Origin: Lachnospiraceae bacterium UBA7093
GTDB taxonomy: Bacteria; Bacillota; Clostridia; Lachnospirales; Lachnospiraceae
Direction of reading: 5' to 3'
Assembly: GCA_002492465.1 (NCBI GenBank)
Contig: DKYT01000064.1
Location: forward strand, 3,206-67,205
DNA: 64,000 nucleotides
The notes under the pieces were generated by a model. That model ran no database searches and was not told the DNA's origin. It was given only the letters and a program-made list of their open reading frames with translations. Position numbers and translations under genes: made by a program. Of this stretch, positions 43,327-51,455 are shown in pieces; within the stretch, counting starts at the first letter, position 1; the number at the start of each line of letters is the position of its first letter.

Positions 43327-44019
43327 ATGATAAAAGAAAATCTTGATTTGGTACGTGAAAGGATACAGGAAGCGGTTAAAAAGGCAAAGAGAGCTTCAGA
43401 CAAGGTTCTGCTGATCGCGGTTAGTAAGACCAAACCCGTTTCCATGCTTATGGAGGCTTATGACCAGGGCTGCAGGGACTTTGGGGAAAATAAGGTGCAG
43501 GAGCTGGTAAATAAATACGAGACTATGCCCAAGGACATTCGGTGGCATATGATCGGTCACCTGCAGAGAAATAAGGTGAAATACATTGTGGATAAGGTTG
43601 TCTTAATTCATAGTGTTGATTCGCTAAAACTTGCAGAGGAAATCAGCCGTGAGGCAGTCAAAAAACAGGTGCAGGTTTCCATATTGATTGAAGTAAATAT
43701 TGCCGGGGAAGACAGTAAATTCGGCGTTTCCGGCAAGGAGACGGAGCAGCTGATCCGCCAGGTCGCCCCACTGCCGGGAATCCATATTGAGGGGCTTATG
43801 ACAATTGCACCATATGTTGAGAACCCGGAAGAAAATCGACAATATTTTGCACAACTAAAACAATTATCTGTTGACATAACAAGGAAAAACATTGATAATG
43901 TTAATATGAATGTTCTGTCCATGGGAATGACAGGCGATTATACCGTTGCCATTGAAGAGGGCGCCACCTGCGTACGCGTGGGGACAGGCATTTTCGGAGA
44001 AAGGCAATATCCGGTTTAG
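43327..44019 (+). CDS. YggS/YlmE family PLP-binding protein
   Basis: 230 residues with alanine-racemase-like barrel only. PLP lysine in LIAVSKTKP, GENKVQEL, WHMIGHLQRNK, and the C-terminal SMGMTGDYTVAIEEGATCVRVGTGIFG. The family keeps PLP homeostasis and has no known catalytic turnover. In Firmicutes it sits just before sepF, as here. Confidence 0.93.
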   Translation: MIKENLDLVRERIQEAVKKAKRASDKVLLIAVSKTKPVSMLMEAYDQGCRDFGENKVQELVNKYETMPKDIRWHMIGHLQRNKVKYIVDKVVLIHSVDSLKLAEEISREAVKKQVQVSILIEVNIAGEDSKFGVSGKETEQLIRQVAPLPGIHIEGLMTIAPYVENPEENRQYFAQLKQLSVDITRKNIDNVNMNVLSMGMTGDYTVAIEEGATCVRVGTGIFGERQYPV

Positions 44020-44034
44020 TAAGGAGTGTTAAAA

Positions 44035-44535
44035 ATGGGAGTAATGGATAAGTTCCTCAACTACATGAAACTAAATGATGACGATGATGATTTTTATGAC
44101 GATGACTATTACGATGAGGGACCGGCGGAAGAAAAGCCCAAAAAGCTTTCAACGGTAAAAGAGGACATTGTTTTAGAGGATGATAAAGCGGCTAAAAAGA
44201 CAACTCCAAAGGTGACTCCTATGCGTCAGACCAAGAAAATGGGAACCGGCATGGAGGTTTGTGTGATTAAACCTACCTCTATTGAGGATGCCAGGGAGAT
44301 TACGGAAACCCTTCTGGCAAACAGGACGGTGGTTCTTAATCTGGAGGGGTTGGATGTGGATATTGCTCAGCGGATTATTGATTTTACGTCTGGTTCCTGC
44401 TTTGCAATCAGCGGTAATCTGCAGAAGATTTCTCATTACATATTCATTATTACCCCTGCAATTGTTGACATATCAGGTGATTTTCAGGAAATATTATCAG
44501 GATCTTTTGACGTGCCGATCAACAACGGTATTTAA
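44035..44535 (+). CDS. sepF: Cell division protein SepF
   Basis: 166 residues from ATG 44035 behind AAGGAG. N-terminal amphipathic membrane helix (MGVMDKFLNYMKL), an acidic Asp-rich linker (about residues 14-35), and the C-terminal SepF fold (VCVIKPTSIEDAREITETLL, NLEGLDVDIAQRIIDFTSG). It tethers FtsZ to the membrane. The usual downstream ylmG-ylmH-divIVA genes are missing; aroB follows after a terminator. Confidence 0.93.
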   Translation: MGVMDKFLNYMKLNDDDDDFYDDDYYDEGPAEEKPKKLSTVKEDIVLEDDKAAKKTTPKVTPMRQTKKMGTGMEVCVIKPTSIEDAREITETLLANRTVVLNLEGLDVDIAQRIIDFTSGSCFAISGNLQKISHYIFIITPAIVDISGDFQEILSGSFDVPINNGI

Positions 44536-44552
44536 ATTTGAAATATCAGCTT

Positions 44553-44585
44553 AAAACTTCCTGCTTTAGACAGGAAGTTTTTTTT
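44553..44585 (+). terminator. Rho-independent terminator after sepF
   Basis: AAAACTTCCTG (44553-44563) pairs with CAGGAAGTTTT (44571-44581), 7-base loop, and the T run continues to 44585. It separates the yggS-sepF unit from aroB. Confidence 0.9.
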
Positions 44586-44614
44586 ACAAGTAATAAAGAG
44601 AGGAAGAAGATAAA

Positions 44615-45718
44615 ATGAACAGCCGGCTAACCATTTTGTACGAAAGAAAACCTTGTTATGATATTGTTTTTTCCGTAGATTTTCAGGATCTGCTCCCGGA
44701 GCTTCAGACCCTTTCCATCGAAGGCAGACGGATAGGCGTTATAACGGACAGCAATGTAGCTGCTTTGTATGGACAAGAGCTTATGACGCTTTTAGAAGGA
44801 AACTGCAAGAAGAACGTTATGTATTCTTTTGAGGCGGGAGAGGAGCATAAGACCCTGTCCACGGTAAAGAATATTTATGAGTTCCTGATTAAGGAGCAGT
44901 TTGACAGAAAAGATCTTCTGATTGCTTTAGGAGGCGGAGTGACGGGAGATATTACCGGATTTACGGCGGCAACCTATCTTCGGGGGATCGATTTTGTGCA
45001 GATTCCCACTACGCTGCTTGCCCAGGCGGATTCCAGCATTGGGGGAAAGACCGGCGTTGATTTTGACGGCTATAAAAATATGGTGGGGGCGTTCTATATG
45101 CCTAAGTTGGTTTATATGAATGTAAGTCTTCTGAAAACCCTGGATGACCGGCAATTTTTCAGCGGCTTTGCAGAAATCATGAAACATGGGTTGATCAAGG
45201 ACAGTCTTTTTTATGAATGGCTGCTGGACCATATGTACGAGATCTCCGACAGAGATACGGATACACTTCTGGAGATGGTGGAACAAAGCTGCAAAATTAA
45301 AAAGCTGGTGGTGGAAAAGGATCCCACCGAAAAAGGCGACCGTGCCTTATTAAATTTTGGACATACCATCGGACATGCGATTGAAAAATACAAGAATTTT
45401 ACCTTGACTCATGGAGAGAGCGTTGCCTTGGGAATGACGGCAGCCGCTTTTATTTCCTGGAAGCATGAATGGCTTTCCATGGAAGAATATTATGAGATCA
45501 GAGATATGTTCGTTCCTTTTCAGCTGCCGATTACGATTGAAGACATCAATCCGGAGGAAATTTTGAGATTGACCAAGTCAGACAAAAAAATGGAGGGGGA
45601 CAGCATCAAATTTGTGCTCCTGAAAAAGGTCGGGAAAGCGCTGATTGACAGAACGGTAACAGATGAGGATATCATGAATGCCCTTCATGAAATACATTAT
45701 GTAGAGGATTGTGAGTAG
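44615..45718 (+). CDS. aroB: 3-dehydroquinate synthase
   Basis: 367 residues. NAD-binding and catalytic block GGGVTGDITGFTAATYLRGI, QIPTTLLAQADSSIGGKTGVD, and metal ligands in the LNFGHTIGHAIE segment. Second step of the shikimate pathway. It is alone, without other aro genes, and heads aroB-lspA-rluD (lspA starts 8 bp downstream). Confidence 0.95.
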   Translation: MNSRLTILYERKPCYDIVFSVDFQDLLPELQTLSIEGRRIGVITDSNVAALYGQELMTLLEGNCKKNVMYSFEAGEEHKTLSTVKNIYEFLIKEQFDRKDLLIALGGGVTGDITGFTAATYLRGIDFVQIPTTLLAQADSSIGGKTGVDFDGYKNMVGAFYMPKLVYMNVSLLKTLDDRQFFSGFAEIMKHGLIKDSLFYEWLLDHMYEISDRDTDTLLEMVEQSCKIKKLVVEKDPTEKGDRALLNFGHTIGHAIEKYKNFTLTHGESVALGMTAAAFISWKHEWLSMEEYYEIRDMFVPFQLPITIEDINPEEILRLTKSDKKMEGDSIKFVLLKKVGKALIDRTVTDEDIMNALHEIHYVEDCE

Positions 45719-45726
45719 GAGCCGTT

Positions 45727-46254
45727 ATGAGTAAACGTAAAATCTTATTCCTTATTTTTGATTTTGTTTTTTTGGTATTGCTTGTTTTAGGGGATCAGCT
45801 GACGAAGCATATAGCGGTGCTGAAGCTGAAGGACGGTCCTGCCTTCAGTATCATTGACGGCGTACTTGAATTTAATTATCTTGAAAACCGCGGAGCGGCT
45901 TTTGGAATGCTTCAGAATCAGAAAATCTTTTTTGTTTTTGTTGCCGCCATTTTTCTCTGTGTTATTATTTACGTTCTTGTGAAAGCGCCGGATGATAAAA
46001 AATATACCAGGCTTCATATACTGCTGGTGATGATTGCCGGAGGCGCTATTGGCAATATGATCGACCGTCTGCGTCTGGATTATGTGGTGGATTTTATTTA
46101 TATTGTATTGATTCATTTTCCCATATTTAATGTGGCCGATATGTATGTTACTTTTTCAACTGCTATTTTAGTTGTGCAGGTACTTTTTATTTATAAAGAA
46201 AATGATTTTAATTTTTTATCCTTTAACAAGAAAAAGGTCAGGGAATTGAAATAA
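45727..46254 (+). CDS. lspA: Lipoprotein signal peptidase II
   Basis: 175 residues, four membrane helices. Conserved NRGAAFGML, catalytic Asp in GNMIDRLRLDYVVDF, and second Asp in FNVADMYVT. It removes signal peptides from prolipoproteins such as the binding proteins in this window. The rluD start follows after 3 bp, the classical lspA-rluD pair. Confidence 0.95.
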   Translation: MSKRKILFLIFDFVFLVLLVLGDQLTKHIAVLKLKDGPAFSIIDGVLEFNYLENRGAAFGMLQNQKIFFVFVAAIFLCVIIYVLVKAPDDKKYTRLHILLVMIAGGAIGNMIDRLRLDYVVDFIYIVLIHFPIFNVADMYVTFSTAILVVQVLFIYKENDFNFLSFNKKKVRELK

Positions 46255-46257
46255 ATT

Positions 46258-47181
46258 ATGAAGGAAAGCAATAGGGAATTTCAGTTTGTAATAGGGGAAG
46301 AAATGGAAGGGGAGCGGATCGACAAGTGTCTCAATGGCTTGATCGACACGCTGTCCCGGTCTTACATTCAAAAGCTTTTGCGCTGTGGAGAGATCACGGT
46401 AAACGGCGTTTCTATTAAATCAAGTTATCGGGTTGGGGCGGATGATCTTATACAGGTGAGTCTTCCCCCTGCCGTCACACCGGATATTCTTCCGGAAAAG
46501 ATTCCGCTTGATATTCTATATGAAGATGAAGATGTGATCGTTGTAAACAAGCCCAAGGGGATGGTAGTGCATCCGGCGCCGGGACATTACAGCGGCACCC
46601 TGGTAAATGCGCTTTTATACCATTGTCAGGGGCAGTTGAGCGGGATCAACGGCGTTCTAAGACCTGGTATCGTACATCGGATCGATCAGGATACAACAGG
46701 CTCTATTATTGCATGCAAAAATGACAAGGCGCATGCCTGCATTGCCCAGCAGCTAAAGGACCACACCATTGTCAGAAGATACTATGCTATTGTACATGGC
46801 GATATGGAAGACGGGGAAGGGGTAATCCGGTCGTTGATCGGAAGACATCCCACAGACCGGAAAAAGATGGCTGTGTTAAGCAGCGGAGGAAAAGAGGCGG
46901 TTACCCATTATAAAGTCCTTTCCCATCTGCATAAAAGCACCTATGTTGAATGCAGGCTTGAAACAGGGCGAACTCATCAGATCAGAGTCCATATGGCGCA
47001 TATAGGGCATCCTTTGCTTGGAGACAGGGTATATGGGCTTAAAAACGAGGCTTATCATTTAGAAGGGCAGACCCTGCATGCAGGCGTGCTGGGCTTTGTA
47101 CACCCCTCTACAGGAACGTATGTGGAAACCAAGGCTCCGTTGCCGGCATATTTTACGAAGCTTTTGGAACAACTGTCATAA
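46258..47181 (+). CDS. rluD: RluA-family 23S rRNA pseudouridine synthase (RluD-like)
   Basis: 307 residues. N-terminal S4 RNA-binding domain (EGERIDKCLNGLIDTLSRSYIQ), catalytic HRIDQDTTGSI (Asp), and the RLETGRTHQIRVHMAHIGHPLLGD block. The position after lspA supports the RluD-type member. The exact rRNA sites are not provable from sequence alone. Confidence 0.9.
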   Translation: MKESNREFQFVIGEEMEGERIDKCLNGLIDTLSRSYIQKLLRCGEITVNGVSIKSSYRVGADDLIQVSLPPAVTPDILPEKIPLDILYEDEDVIVVNKPKGMVVHPAPGHYSGTLVNALLYHCQGQLSGINGVLRPGIVHRIDQDTTGSIIACKNDKAHACIAQQLKDHTIVRRYYAIVHGDMEDGEGVIRSLIGRHPTDRKKMAVLSSGGKEAVTHYKVLSHLHKSTYVECRLETGRTHQIRVHMAHIGHPLLGDRVYGLKNEAYHLEGQTLHAGVLGFVHPSTGTYVETKAPLPAYFTKLLEQLS

Positions 47182-47205
47182 CTGGCTTTCCGGTTTGCAT
47201 TTTGA

Positions 47206-47234
47206 TTGTGCATTTAGGCAATTTTGTGTATAAT
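47206..47234 (+). promoter_or_regulatory. Promoter of the first cytidylate-kinase-like gene
   Basis: TTGTGC (47206-47211), 17-bp spacer, TATAAT (47229-47234). The gene begins at 47279 behind AGGAGG (47267-47272). Confidence 0.7.
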
Positions 47235-47278
47235 AAACGTATAGTTACATTCAGTTTTAGAAAGACAGGAGGTTTTTT

Positions 47279-47908
47279 ATGAATACAGTAATTACAATCG
47301 GACGTCAATTCGGCTCGGCAGGGCGGGAGATCGGAGAAAAGGTTGCCGCCCATTTTAACATCAAGTGTTATGACAAGGAATTGCTCAGCAGGGCGGCAAA
47401 AGAAAGTGGGTTCTGTGAGGAGATGCTGGAAAATCATGACGAGAGACCGACCAGCTCTTTCCTGTATAATCTGGTAATGGATACTTATTCCTTCGGTTAC
47501 AATGCATCCCATTTTGTAGATATGCCGATCAGCCATAAGGTTTTTCTTGCCCAGTTTGACGCCATCAAAAATCTTGCCAAAGAAGGTCCCTGTTTTATTG
47601 TAGGACGCTGTGCCGATTATGCTTTAAGCGATACCAAAAACTGTGTGCATATTTTCATTTACGCAGATGAAGAGACCAAAACAAAACGGATTATGGAAAA
47701 GTATCATATAGATGCGGCGAAGGCAAAGGATATGTGCATCAAAAAGGATAAGCAGCGTCAAAGCTATTATAATTATTATTCTTCCAAAAAATGGGGACGC
47801 GCCGACAGCTATGATTTTTGTATCAACAGCAGCGTTCTGGGCGTAGATGGAACGGTTAAGCTTCTGATACAGTATATAGAAGATTTTGAGGCAATGGGCG
47901 GGCGATAA
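47279..47908 (+). CDS. Cytidylate kinase-like P-loop protein (first copy)
   Basis: 209 residues of the cytidylate-kinase-like (AAA_26) family. P-loop variant ITIGRQFGSAGREIGEKVA, KCYDKELL, IVGRCADYAL, and lid region KKDKQRQSYYNYYSSKKWG. It lacks the standard GPSGSGKST P-loop of Cmk and is not expected to be the housekeeping enzyme; its substrate is unknown. A related gene lies at 53.8 kb on the other strand. Single-gene unit with its own promoter. Confidence 0.8.
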   Translation: MNTVITIGRQFGSAGREIGEKVAAHFNIKCYDKELLSRAAKESGFCEEMLENHDERPTSSFLYNLVMDTYSFGYNASHFVDMPISHKVFLAQFDAIKNLAKEGPCFIVGRCADYALSDTKNCVHIFIYADEETKTKRIMEKYHIDAAKAKDMCIKKDKQRQSYYNYYSSKKWGRADSYDFCINSSVLGVDGTVKLLIQYIEDFEAMGGR

Positions 47909-47978
47909 ACACCGTTGAAACGCTGTCCAGGGAAAATCTTTTTTTAAAATAAAGCAAAATCTATATATAATTTTAAAA

Positions 47979-48245
47979 CGACACCGCCTTGTTCTCACAA
48001 TAAAGAAACTGCGCATGTATTTAAAAAACCTGTAAAGACGGGTATGATAAGTCCATGTATGGCAATTTGAGTGAAGGGGCGGTGTTAATTATTTCCATCA
48101 AACTATTCGCAAAACACAAGTTTAACGAATAGTTGGCGAAGAGGTGGAAGAAATTTAAGGAATATGCAGGTTTCACGCCAACTAGCGCGGCTTTGCCGCT
48201 TTCGTTAAACTTGGGGGAATCGTTGGGACTGGGGATTGTGTTTTT
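47979..48245 (+). other. Structured intergenic element, candidate non-coding RNA or palindromic repeat element
   Basis: This is the only long gene-free stretch of the window (47909-48438); no ORF of use is seen in it. A possible promoter (TTTAAA 47943-47948, 17 bp, TATAAT 47966-47971) would start a transcript near 47979. Nested pairings follow: ACACCGCC (47981-47988) with GGCGGTGT (48078-48085), and the branched inverted repeat at 48117-48213 (separate entry). A T6 run follows at 48241-48246. It lies between the 3' ends of two convergent genes. I cannot match it to tmRNA, SRP RNA, RNase P RNA or 6S RNA. Orientation is uncertain. Confidence 0.4.
48101..48213. repeat. Branched inverted repeat with two competing pairings
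   Basis: Left arm at 48117-48138 = CAAGTTTAACGAA followed by TAGTTGGCG. Its two halves are mirrored by CGCCAACTA (48176-48184) and TTCGTTAAACTTG (48201-48213); between these sits a small hairpin GCGGC-TTT-GCCGC (48187-48199). This makes a three-way junction. Alternatively AACTATTCG (48101-48109) pairs perfectly with CGAATAGTT (48126-48134), using the same bases. All pairings are perfect. Confidence 0.75.
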
Positions 48246-48384
48246 TGAAGAACTATAATGAAATAATAATATAATGTACTTTTAGAATTTATTAGGACTT
48301 TTAATTCTTCTTGTATGAAATATATTGATGCATAAAATGTAATATAAAGTTCTATTTGAGTTTATTTGAGTGTTCATGTAGCTG

Positions 48385-48419
48385 AGTTAGTTTACATAAT
48401 TATATTATGTAAACTAACT
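48385..48419. repeat. 35-bp palindrome with dif-like half-sites
   Basis: AGTTAGTTTACATAAT (48385-48400), TAT, ATTATGTAAACTAACT (48404-48419): 16-bp perfect arms. The right part TATATTATGTAAACT matches the XerD side of Firmicute dif (B. subtilis dif ends TATATTATGTAAACT). The left half is its mirror image rather than a normal XerC half, and the core between 11-bp halves is 5 bp instead of 6. It could also be a plain bidirectional hairpin, though no T run follows on either side. The surrounding 48.25-48.44 kb is very AT-rich. Confidence 0.6.
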
Positions 48420-48438
48420 TTCAAAATAAGCAAAATAA

Positions 48439-48720
48439 TTAAAATTGAAGCTTTTTAGGAACAGGTTTTGGTGCATCGTCGGAAACGGTGTTTTCTTTAA
48501 TGAAATCTTCCTTTTCAATATAGTCTATCGGACTGTTGTATTTGGTAAGATATTGAATTTGAGCGTCATTGGGCTGAGATTGCTTTGGCGCTCTCTTTTT
48601 TAAGTAGGTTTCCCGAAAGTCGCTGACAGTATCGATCTGTTTTCTTTTTTTGTATTTGATGTAGGTATAGGTATACAGGATAACTAAAAATACAATGACA
48701 AGAACGATTAAAAGCTTCAT
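48439..48720 (-). CDS. Small single-pass membrane protein, unknown
   Basis: 93 residues: one N-terminal membrane helix (LLIVLVIVFLVILYTYTYI) followed by a basic, then charged, hydrophilic tail with Pro and Lys near the end. No known domain. It lies 13 bp after dtd on the same strand with GAGAGGAAAC before its ATG, so it is probably co-transcribed with dtd and the AI-2E family gene. Confidence 0.6.
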   Translation of the reverse strand: MKLLIVLVIVFLVILYTYTYIKYKKRKQIDTVSDFRETYLKKRAPKQSQPNDAQIQYLTKYNSPIDYIEKEDFIKENTVSDDAPKPVPKKLQF

Positions 48721-48733
48721 GTGTGTTTCCTCT

Positions 48734-49189
48734 CTATGATTTGCATATTTCCTCAGAATCTAAAACGATGGTAAAGGGTCCGTTGTTTGTAAGGGACACT
48801 TCCATGTGTTCTCCAAAACACCCATGAGCCACATGAGGGATTTCCTGGGCACATTTTTCCAGGATATATTCGTACAATTCATTGGCAAGTTCAGGTTTTC
48901 CTGCGTTTGTGAAGGAAGGTCTGTTCCCTTTCCGGCAGTCTGCATATAATGTGAATTGTGAAATAATTAACAATTCTCCCTGGACACTTTTTAGATCCAG
49001 GTTCGTTTTTCCGCTTTCATCAGGAAATATCCTTAAATGAAGCAATTTATGAATCATTTTATCGGCAATTTCTTGCGTGTCTGTATTGCATACGCCTACC
49101 AGTACCACAAAACCCGTTTGAATCTGCCCCACAAGGGATTGGGCGACAAAAACCTTTGCCTGATCGACTCTTTGTATCACAAATTTCAT
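48734..49189 (-). CDS. dtd: D-aminoacyl-tRNA deacylase
   Basis: 151 residues. Conserved SQFTLYADCRKGNRPSF and cis-Gly-Pro motif in NNGPFTIVLDSE. It hydrolyses D-aminoacyl-tRNA to prevent D-amino acid entry into translation. Full length. It lies 23 bp downstream of the AI-2E family gene. Confidence 0.95.
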   Translation of the reverse strand: MKFVIQRVDQAKVFVAQSLVGQIQTGFVVLVGVCNTDTQEIADKMIHKLLHLRIFPDESGKTNLDLKSVQGELLIISQFTLYADCRKGNRPSFTNAGKPELANELYEYILEKCAQEIPHVAHGCFGEHMEVSLTNNGPFTIVLDSEEICKS

Positions 49190-49212
49190 GTTTATAGCAC
49201 GCTCCTTCTGCT

Positions 49213-50559
49213 TTAATCTTTCTTACTACTGCTCTCTTCGTTGAAATTGTCCGCCTGAGAGACAGAATTGGTTTTGCGCCTTTTTCTGCCCAGCTTGAAA
49301 AAAGTGCTTTTTTTATCTACGGTATGGGGAATAAATACAGCGTTTTCATCAATATAGTCCAGATTTTGATATTGACTGGTTTCCTGAGGCAGCCCTTTCC
49401 GTTTTAGCATACGGTTGATCATACGCCGCCCGAGAGCGTATAAAACGGCAAAGAACGGAACCCCTATAATCATTCCGGGGATGCCCATAATACCTCCAAA
49501 CACCGTAATGGAGAAGATAACCCAGAATCCTGACAAACCGGTGGATTGACCGAGAATTTTAGGACCTATGAAATTGCCGTCTATCTGCTGTAAGATCAGT
49601 ATAAAAATAATGAAATATACGGACTTTAAGGGATTTACCATGAGAATTAAAATTGCACTGGGAATAGCGCCTAAGTAGGGACCAAAAAAGGGAATGACAT
49701 TGGTCACGCCTACGATTACACTTACCAGCAATGCATAGGGCATCTGCATGATGCTGGTGCAGGCGAAACAAATAAAACCTATGATAATGGAATCCACAAT
49801 TTTGCCGCTGATAAAGCCGATAAAAGTGTCGCTTGCAAATCGAATATCTTTTATGAGCTGGTTTGCCGTTTTTGTCTGAAAAAGGGCAAAAACCACTTTT
49901 TTTGCCTGTCCTGCAAACAGTTCTTTGCTGTAAAGCACATAAATGGAAATAATCATACCGATGATAAAATTCCACAAAACTTTCAGGGCGCTGATTAAGC
50001 TAATGGACACCTGTTTTACCAGAGTTTCCATTTGCGGTACGATACTATTATTTAAATAACTCATAAACTCTTCCGAGTAGGTGTCAAGAAACTGAATTAC
50101 CAGTTTTTCAATGTCGGGATTATCCTCCAAAAATCTTGCCGACCAGTTTGTCAGATTTTGCACATAATACGGGAACTGATAGGATATGCTTCTGACGCTC
50201 TGGATGATATTCGGTATTAAAATAGAAAAAAAGCCATAGATCAAAAAACAGATGATCAGGAGCGTGATGATAATGGAAAGAAGCCTTAAATGTTTTTTGC
50301 GCTTATCCGTAATCTCATATCCCATCTGTTTAAAAACAGGCGATAAAATATAGCGTTCAATGGAATTGATCATTGGCGTCATCAGATAGGCGAAAATAAT
50401 TCCGTATAACACCGGATTGATGACTTTAAAAAAGGCGTTTACCTGTGCCGAGAAACGATCTCCGTGAAACACCAGATAATAAAAGCAAATGGACGCCGCA
50501 ATCACACAGAACGCTGTGATCGCAATACGCAGATAACGTTTGTTGAACTGTAATTTCAT
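49213..50559 (-). CDS. AI-2E family transporter
   Basis: 448 residues with about seven or eight membrane helices; the family pattern includes VTNVIPFFGPYLGAIPSAIL and IGPKILGQSTGLSGFWVIFSITVFGGIMGIPGMIIGVP. Members are exporters or antiporters of diverse substrates (AI-2, Na+/H+ and others), so no substrate is assigned. The C-terminal tail is long and hydrophilic. The 164-bp divergent gap to the TtcA-like gene carries its promoter; no clear boxes are seen. Confidence 0.85.
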   Translation of the reverse strand: MKLQFNKRYLRIAITAFCVIAASICFYYLVFHGDRFSAQVNAFFKVINPVLYGIIFAYLMTPMINSIERYILSPVFKQMGYEITDKRKKHLRLLSIIITLLIICFLIYGFFSILIPNIIQSVRSISYQFPYYVQNLTNWSARFLEDNPDIEKLVIQFLDTYSEEFMSYLNNSIVPQMETLVKQVSISLISALKVLWNFIIGMIISIYVLYSKELFAGQAKKVVFALFQTKTANQLIKDIRFASDTFIGFISGKIVDSIIIGFICFACTSIMQMPYALLVSVIVGVTNVIPFFGPYLGAIPSAILILMVNPLKSVYFIIFILILQQIDGNFIGPKILGQSTGLSGFWVIFSITVFGGIMGIPGMIIGVPFFAVLYALGRRMINRMLKRKGLPQETSQYQNLDYIDENAVFIPHTVDKKSTFFKLGRKRRKTNSVSQADNFNEESSSKKD

Positions 50560-50723
50560 ATATTCCGGGTAAAACCCATACCTCCCTATCTATTTAGCGT
50601 TCAGATTTATCTCATTCATATTCAATACCTCAAGTATAGCATTTTTTTCTAAAAGATACTATGGCTTAAACTTGAAATATGATAGAATACTTAAAGAAAT
50701 AACATTTATGAATCGGAGAAACT

Positions 50724-51455
50724 ATGACGTTACAAAAGGTACTTAGCTATATACGCCGTGCAGTGGACGATTACAGGATGATAGAGCCGGGGGATCGAAT
50801 TGCCGTGGGTATTTCCGGAGGAAAAGACAGCCTGACCCTTCTCTACGGACTCCACGGATTGATGCGCTTCTATCCCGCTCCCTTTCAGATTCATGCAGTT
50901 ACGGTAGATCTGGGATTTGACAATTTGAATTTACAAGAGATACAACAGCTGTGCGATCGGCTTCAAATTCCTTACACGATTGTGAAAACCGATATTGCCA
51001 ATATTATATTTCAGGAGAGAAAGGAATCAAATCCCTGTTCTCTGTGCGCGAAAATGAGAAAAGGCGCGCTCAATGAGGCGATTAAAGCCGTAGGATGCAA
51101 TAAGGTTGCCTATGCGCATCACAAGGATGATGTAGTGGAAACCATGCTTATGTCGTTGATATTTGAAGGCAGATTTCATACCTTTCGTCCTGTCACCTAC
51201 CTGGATCGCATGGATCTTACGGTGATCAGACCTCTTATGTACATGAGTGAAGCGGATGTTGTGGGTTTTGTAAATAAATTCCAGGTTCCGGTGGTGAAAA
51301 GTCCCTGCCCGGCAGATGGAAATACCAAACGGGAATATGTGAAGGAGCTGTTAAAACAATTAAACCAGGAGAATCCAGGCGTAAAGGAGCGAATGTTTAC
51401 GGCAATTCAAAAGGGCAATTTGGAAGGTTGGCGGGATTACAATGGAAAACAGTAA
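50724..51455 (+). CDS. TtcA-like tRNA thiolase (ATP-PP-loop family)
   Basis: 243 residues. PP-loop ISGGKDSLTLLYGL, the CSLC pair (Cys-x-x-Cys), HHKDDVVETMLM and a third Cys in KSPCPADG; together the TtcA/TtuA-like iron-sulfur set. It probably thiolates a tRNA base. Which position (C32 or another) is uncertain, as TtcA-like paralogues differ in substrate. The 3' end overlaps the recombinase start by 14 bp. Confidence 0.8.
   Translation: MTLQKVLSYIRRAVDDYRMIEPGDRIAVGISGGKDSLTLLYGLHGLMRFYPAPFQIHAVTVDLGFDNLNLQEIQQLCDRLQIPYTIVKTDIANIIFQERKESNPCSLCAKMRKGALNEAIKAVGCNKVAYAHHKDDVVETMLMSLIFEGRFHTFRPVTYLDRMDLTVIRPLMYMSEADVVGFVNKFQVPVVKSPCPADGNTKREYVKELLKQLNQENPGVKERMFTAIQKGNLEGWRDYNGKQ

Noticed and set aside
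47909..48300. tmRNA, SRP RNA, RNase P RNA or 6S RNA at the structured element
   Set aside because: No CCA end or tag reading frame, no SRP domain IV loop, and no rod-like 6S fold could be recognised.
48385..48419. Simple rho-independent terminator
   Set aside because: The arms are AT-rich and no T run follows on either strand, so standard termination is unlikely; recorded as a palindrome instead.
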